Assembly (NCBI GenBank): GCA_029339505.1
Contig: JAQISU010001235.1
Coordinates: 39,833,815-39,897,814, forward strand
Length of the DNA: 64,000 bases
Direction of reading: 5' to 3'
DNA from: Unio delphinus
Lineage: Eukaryota; Mollusca; Bivalvia; Unionida; Unionidae
Shown here: piece by piece, positions 58,997 to 64,000 of the stretch
Layout: every line of letters begins with the position of its first letter
How positions within the stretch are numbered: position 1 is the stretch's first letter
Made by a program: the position numbers and the translations under genes
The notes under the pieces: generated by a model
Database searches by the model: none
What the model was told of the DNA's origin: nothing
The model's input: the letters and a program-made list of their open reading frames with translations, nothing else

Positions 58997-59162
58997 AAGT
59001 ACAGCAGAACTGGAGAATTTCCAGAAAGTTGATTTTATTGTATGCCTCCAAAAGACATTCATATAAGCCATCAGTTTTCAGAGCTAGGAATCTGTTGGCA
59101 GCTCTTGATCATAACAATCATATTGACAGAGATGTGATTGTAAACACAGATGGAACAATAAG
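58997..59162 (+). pseudogene. Exon 5 of the broken gene
   Basis: The acceptor TTTACTTTGTTTCAG ends at 58996 and the donor GTAATA starts at 59163. The exon is 166 nt, one more than a multiple of three given its phases. The first part reads STAELENFQKVD in phase 2. After a T run near 59040 the coding frame shifts to LLYASKRHSYKPS, then RARNLLAALDHNN, and ends in VNTDGTIR. One extra T explains the shift. Confidence 0.6.
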
Positions 59163-59507
59163 GTAATAAACTTGATTCTTGTTTGTTAACGTAATAATTC
59201 ATTTTTTAAAAAATATTAATGCTTTACCTGAAAGTTGATAAGCCATCTATTTGTTGTACAATTTAATCTTTTACAGAATAAATTTTTAAAAATAAATGTT
59301 GAAAAACCAATTTTGGTTAGAATTTAATGTAATTAATCTAAATATTTTTATGATATATGGGTAAGATACAGGTATGTTTTATTGCCATTTTCATCTGTAG
59401 CAAAATGATTTGTTACATGTAATTTTATGCAGTTTTTATTTGGACTTTTGAGAATTAAAAAAATATAAAATTACCTTGTCAGTGAAATGTTTGTATTTTC
59501 TTGTCAG

Positions 59508-59763
59508 ATACCCAAGGTCATTCAACAAAAAAGGGAGAGATGGTCTGCAAACCCAAAGAAAGCTGATCAACAGTACCTGTATATTCCGGAAATAATTATG
59601 AAAATATTGAAAATGAGGTTATATGATAGAGTTGGCATGAACCAGCCCAATTGTTTTGGACATAAATGATCCTAGGTGAATATCTGATGTACTTGCTCCA
59701 ATACCACCACCACCCACAGAAGAGATGGTTACAAAGCAGAAATCTCATTTTAAGTTAAAATGA
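59508..59763 (+). pseudogene. Last exon of the broken gene
   Basis: The acceptor TTTTCTTGTCAG ends at 59507. The codon split from exon 5 gives Arg, then YPRSFNKK. A base is missing in the A/G run near 59532, after which the frame reads ERWSANPKKADQQYLYIPEI and MKILKMRLYDRVGMNQP. An extra C near 59646 shifts it to IVLDINDPR. TGA at 59677 sits where TGG would be natural, and the frame continues through DVLAPIPPPP to a stop at 59761. Three breaks in one exon argue for a pseudogene or poor consensus quality. Confidence 0.6.
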
Positions 59764-60537
59764 TTTAGGCCTTTTAGTCGGGTAACATCTATTCATATCA
59801 AATTGCTATGGAGAGACTATTTCAGTGATTGTATGGTAACAAATGATCCCTACCAAGAACCCATATAGACTTTGACTAAGTCTTTCTTGAAGTGCCTACC
59901 ATGAGCCAAAGTCCTGCATCTGTTTGATTTCCAAGTAGCAGTTTATCTTCAGACCACTGTTGATTATGTTCTTAAAGCTTTTAAAAACATGCATTTGAAC
60001 AAGATGTCAGACCTTTTATAACTTTTCATACCCTTTGCATTTATACATGTCTTATGTATGTTTAGATTGAGGTAAATGCAGTGTAATTTGGCCATATGAT
60101 GTATTAAAAAAAAGCACAACAGCAGAAACTATACATTTTGCATAATAAAGTACCTTTTAATAATTATATTTTCTAAATGTTTTGTGTAAAATTTCAGTTA
60201 AAAAGATTTCTAGCTTACTTTGAAGAAGAAAAAATGTATATTGGAGCAAATGACTTCAATCCATACTCTTCATTTTCATTCCATTGCTCCCGCTAAACAT
60301 TACTGTACCTATCAATAGACAATACATCGTAGCATTAAAATTGATATGTAACTGAACTGGACCCTTCTTTCCAACAAAACCGATCAAAAAACACGTGTTG
60401 TGCCATGTGAATGCATCTTTATTTAACTACACACTTTTTAGATTTATTACAAACATCCAATATTAGGACTGCATATTTATGGTTTTATTATTTGCCTAAA
60501 TACTGATAGCGACGATATGCACTGTTTTTGTCAATAT

Positions 60538-60540
<3 letters not shown>
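59764..60540. other. Sequence downstream of the broken gene
   Basis: AT-rich with no ORF. Could include the former 3' UTR, but the only polyadenylation-like words are generic. Confidence 0.4.

Positions 60541-60598
<58 letters not shown>
60541..60598. repeat. (GA)n microsatellite
   Basis: Pure GA repeat. Confidence 0.97.
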
Positions 60599-60601
<3 letters not shown>

Positions 60602-60653
60602 AAGAGTTCAGGCTCTCTTAAAAGAGTGTCGCCGCGACGAAAGACAGCTGCAT

Positions 60654-61306
60654 CTGAAATGAGCAGACAAAAGTCTATTTCCTCGTCGATACAGAACTGA
60701 CTTTATTTAATTAATCAACACACATATATTGACTACATTCTAGAAACACAGCTAAAAACTTTATAATAAAAATTCATGCAATACATATTATATTTTCTTA
60801 AGCTTTCCAACTTCCTTCATTCGTATAACTTCTGCATTTTAGAATATTATACAAATGGTTAATGCTCGATCAATTTCAAGATAGCCAAAGGTATAAAATG
60901 TAATAATTATAATTAATGTAACAATTAATTTAAAGAAATGCATTTTACTTATTTTAAAATAGAATATAAATTTAAAATATATTGCTAGATATTACTCTTT
61001 TTTGCTTAAAGAATACTTTATTTCAATCATTAAATCAAAACATGAAGTTGGTAGCGAATTCAACCTTTACAATAAAAATTACATAAATATAATTAAATAA
61101 TAATTCTTTAGAACATTTAAACATTCCGTTACAATATAATATAAATAAAAGTATTAAGTGAACAATGTTGCTAACATAACAATACTACTTTTAAAATGTC
61201 AACATTAAAAGTACTTATTTCTAAAGAAGTTACAACATATACAATTGTTTTACCTGAAATGAGAAGGCAAAAGATCTATTTCCTCGTCGATATAGAACTG
61301 ACTTGA
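60654..61306. repeat. Pair of 52-bp direct repeats 600 bp apart
   Basis: CTGAAATGAG, then TCTATTTCCTCGTCGATA and AGAACTGACTT, occurs at 60654-60704 and again at 61254-61305 with about five differences. The sequence between is AT-rich and has no ORF. Confidence 0.85.
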
Positions 61307-61317
61307 TCCTTTAATGC

Positions 61318-61388
61318 GCGGTCTATTTATACGCATCTTGTGTCAGGTTTAAGGTATCGGGGAGGAAATATGTCCGCTCTCTTCAGGT
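61318..61388 (+). promoter_or_regulatory. Promoter-like block with TATA box and splice donor
   Basis: CGGTCTATTTATACGC holds a TATA-like word. About 45 bp later ATG (61370) opens MSALF, and the sequence CTCTTCAG meets GTAAGA at 61387, like a short first coding exon. No second exon was found. Confidence 0.2.
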
Positions 61389-61545
61389 AAGAATCAGTTT
61401 CTCCCGGTCAAAACCGGCTTAATTTACGTCATTTGACATAAGGTAGAACTCAAATGTGTAGTTTATCTATATTCGTTTGGCATTAGTTAGGTCCAAATAT
61501 AATAATTCCTTAATATTCTAAACCAGCAACATGCTTTAACATACT

Positions 61546-61632
61546 AAGCCAGCAGCGGTGTCTGTCCATCATTAGATAAGAACCATTTTGTAGCGACGAC
61601 TGTCCATCATTAGATAAGAACCATTCTGTATT
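61546..61632. repeat. Two copies of a roughly 40-bp unit
   Basis: TGTCCATCATTAGATAAGAA followed by CCATT occurs twice, 39 bp apart. Confidence 0.85.
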
Positions 61633-61878
61633 TACGTCAGCACGGAAGTTTGTTCTAATTTTTTATTAACCGAATTAGACTTTTGCCAATGCCTGGTTTT
61701 ACAGAATATATGTTTCACTGATACGACTTAGGGGCTGACTGACTCAGTAAGATTTTTGCTTTATAACCTATTTCCACACATTAATGTACATTCATATAGC
61801 TAGTGATTTACGTTGCCAACTTTTTGCTATAAATGAATAAAACATTACTTTAATAATACAATTTAAAGAAAATTGTAA

Positions 61879-61880
<2 letters not shown>

Positions 61881-61918
<38 letters not shown>
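61881..61918. repeat. (TG)n microsatellite
   Basis: Pure TG repeat. Confidence 0.96.
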
Positions 61919-61919
<1 letters not shown>

Positions 61920-62312
61920 TTTCATGAAAATGAATTACATCAGAAAACAGCATTAAGCTTAACAACATTGTTTTGAATTCTACAACAAAATATTGTCCTA
62001 TATTTCTGACTACATAATTAAATATTTAAGCTAAATCTTAAAACGCAAAATATTTAGACTTTGTTTTAATTTAATTATATTTTTTCTGATTTTATTTGCC
62101 CAATTTTTTTAAGAATACAATATAATAAAGTGGTTTATCAGAGGTGCAGCGATGTCTGCCATTACAGGTTCACGTACAGGTTCAAACTGATTTTATAAAG
62201 AAAATAATGCTGATAACTTCTGTTTTTTTTTAAAAAAGAAGAAATAAATTAGAATTGATCTTCACTGATTATATTTGTTAACAACAAATTACTATTTACA
62301 TACTGGTGTTGA
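61919..62312. other. Unassigned AT-rich sequence
   Basis: No feature recognised before the full-length SINE. Confidence 0.4.
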
Positions 62313-62636
62313 TCGTTCCAGTTGCCTAGTGGTAAGAGCATCCACCTCAGATGCAAGAGGTTGGGGAGGCCTTGATCCATGGCCAAGTCATACCAAAAAC
62401 ATAAAAATGGTATTAACAGCTGCTTCATTTGGTGCTCAGCATTAAGAGGTTAGTGTATGGACTGGTCGTCCTACTGTCAGGATAATGTAACTGGGTGGGA
62501 TGTCATGCTACATGTCTGCGGCATGATGCCGCAGTGCTAGACATCACTATAAACTGCCACACGGCGAACATCATAGCAATATGACTGAAAAAATTATTTA
62601 AGGTATGTTAAAAATCCAAATCACACACACTGTTAC
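62313..62636 (+). mobile_element. SINE family B, full length but old
   Basis: All parts are present: a degraded tRNA head (TTGCCTAGTGGTAAGAGC, CTTGATCCATGG), the whole body, and an ACACAC tail. The B box is damaged, so it would transcribe poorly from its own promoter. Confidence 0.88.
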
Positions 62637-62999
62637 AATTTTGAAACAGAATTTGGTATATTTTCATCACTGTACAGTAGGCCCAATTTCATGAACTCAT
62701 CAGTGATATATTGCTGCTAACAGGGTTAATGGTCAGTTAAAAATTAAAACACCCTGTGAATGTGTAAGAGTTTGTTTGTCTGCTTAGGCTAATTGGTTAT
62801 CAACTCTGCAATAAATACATTTTCCCTTGGGTTACAACACTGCCAGAACTTAATGGGTACATCAAGGAAGGTATAAAGTACAACCAGTCATTGAAAAATC
62901 TAGAGGGCAAAGTTTCTTCGCCTGGTAGCATGATCCCTGCATTCCTGAATTTGATATTTGATATGTATATCTGAGCCAGTTTTGCACTGCACTTAGTAC

Positions 63000-63001
<2 letters not shown>

Positions 63002-63087
<86 letters not shown>
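63002..63087. repeat. (TA)n microsatellite
   Basis: Pure TA repeat ending in ACACAC. Confidence 0.97.
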
Positions 63088-63095
<8 letters not shown>

Positions 63096-64000
63096 ATACT
63101 AGAACATCAATGTAATTTCTATAGAACTGTCTATTATTTTGGAATGGGATGTCTGTAATCAATCTTTTATAGTAATGGTACAGTAGTTTCTCCTATAAAA
63201 GTCTCTGGGACACGAAGATATAGGAAGAACGGAGGCAGAAGTTAGACGGACTGGGGGGAATTGGACTACCAGTCCAGAGAAAGATCAATAAGATGAGCAG
63301 GAACACAGGACAGGAGGAAAATCGATTACACCAAGTCAGATGATAAAATAGGTCATAATTTGGTCGAGTTAAAGACGAGTAATAGGGTTTTAATTTTAAT
63401 TTTATTTGAGAGATGACTGTTATTTAATGGTATTAAATTCTTATTTATTTGACTTTCACATTTTGTGTATTCATTAATTTAACTGTCGACACCACTGAAT
63501 GGGGGCTCTGAGCATTGCATCTATCACTACTTCAATTCCTCACAAAAACAAGTCGGGGGAGGGGGGAAGGTCTTTTGTAATAATTTAAATAATATTGGGA
63601 GCACCCCACCCAACCTAAATAACACGGAAAACCTCTGTATATGCCATAATTATTCTTAGATGATATGCTTCAGTTTTTTATGCCTGACTGTACTCTTGAA
63701 TTAAAGTTATGTCTGTACATGCACATTTGTACTTGTATAAGTTTAGTACATTTCATAATATATAACAGTTTTACAGTGTATGCAGTTGTGTACATTCATC
63801 TGGGTATTCATATAAAGGATATAATTATTTCTATAGTAAATGAACACATTATAAAACAAAATATGAAAATTTGATGCTTTTAATTGGTGTCAAGTATATT
63901 TGATTTAGTTGTAATAAGACGGCTGATGATGCACCTATGTGATATAAGCATTCAAGATTGCTTTGATGAACTAGTATTTTAGTCTTAAAAACCTTATTCT
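63088..64000. other. Unassigned sequence at the window end
   Basis: Includes TATAAAAG at 63195, a small palindrome TGGACTACCAGTCCA near 63264, and TGGGGGCTC at 63500. None is enough to define a promoter or LTR. Short frames only. Confidence 0.4.

Noticed and set aside
63190..63508. LTR with tRNA-Pro-type primer site (TGGGGGCTC at 63500) and TATAAAAG at 63195
   Set aside because: No matching LTR start, no TG...CA pair at the right spacing, and only nine bases of primer match.

Overview
This window looks like animal nuclear DNA, most likely from a bivalve or a related mollusc. It is AT-rich and gene-poor. It is crowded with long dinucleotide microsatellites, minisatellite arrays, tRNA-derived SINEs, and decayed LINEs. 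Genes, where visible, have GT-AG introns. The mollusc assignment is an inference from the style of the SINEs and LINEs and from the microsatellite load. Nothing here is bacterial or organellar.

Only one intact protein-coding gene is convincing: a 487-residue 7-dehydrocholesterol-reductase-like sterol reductase at 30465-31928 (+). Its coding region has no introns, and a probable 3' splice site lies 7 nt before the ATG. A second, multi-exon gene of unknown function can be followed from 54866 to 59763 (+). Its exons have good splice signals and matching phases, but single-base indels (mostly in homopolymers) and stop codons break the frame, so I call it a pseudogene or a badly error-hit gene. 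A LINE fragment (57041-58130, -) sits in one of its introns.

Layout. 0-5 kb: a small inverted-repeat element, SINE copies and microsatellites. 5.9-7.85 kb: a degenerate minisatellite. 8.5-11.1 kb: microsatellites, SINE copies and a 33-bp minisatellite split by a SINE. 12-19 kb: sparse sequence with two related exon-like blocks and SINEs of two families. 19.7-22.3 kb: a broken CR1/L2-like LINE (-). 25.7-30.05 kb: four tandem-repeat clusters, the last ending about 400 bp before the sterol reductase. 32.3-33.07 kb: an old satellite-like repeat after the gene. 34.9-37.5 kb: three short-unit arrays. 38.9-43.3 kb: a hub of three minisatellites (33 x 52 bp, 13 x 52 bp, about 15 x 40 bp). 46.3-48.3 kb: a second copy of the CR1/L2-like LINE (+). 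50.35-51.17 kb: a probable solo LTR. 52.5-54.5 kb: two more minisatellites. 54.9-59.8 kb: the broken gene. 60-64 kb: microsatellites, a spaced direct repeat and one full-length SINE.

The genes do not form a pathway or operon. The dominant biology is repeat turnover: SINE and LINE insertion followed by local expansion of short units. I found no CRISPR array, no bona fide tRNA or rRNA gene, and no obvious new multi-gene system. The strongest leads are the divergent sterol reductase, the broken exon series, the solo LTR, and the 52-bp array whose unexpanded ancestor is still visible next to it.
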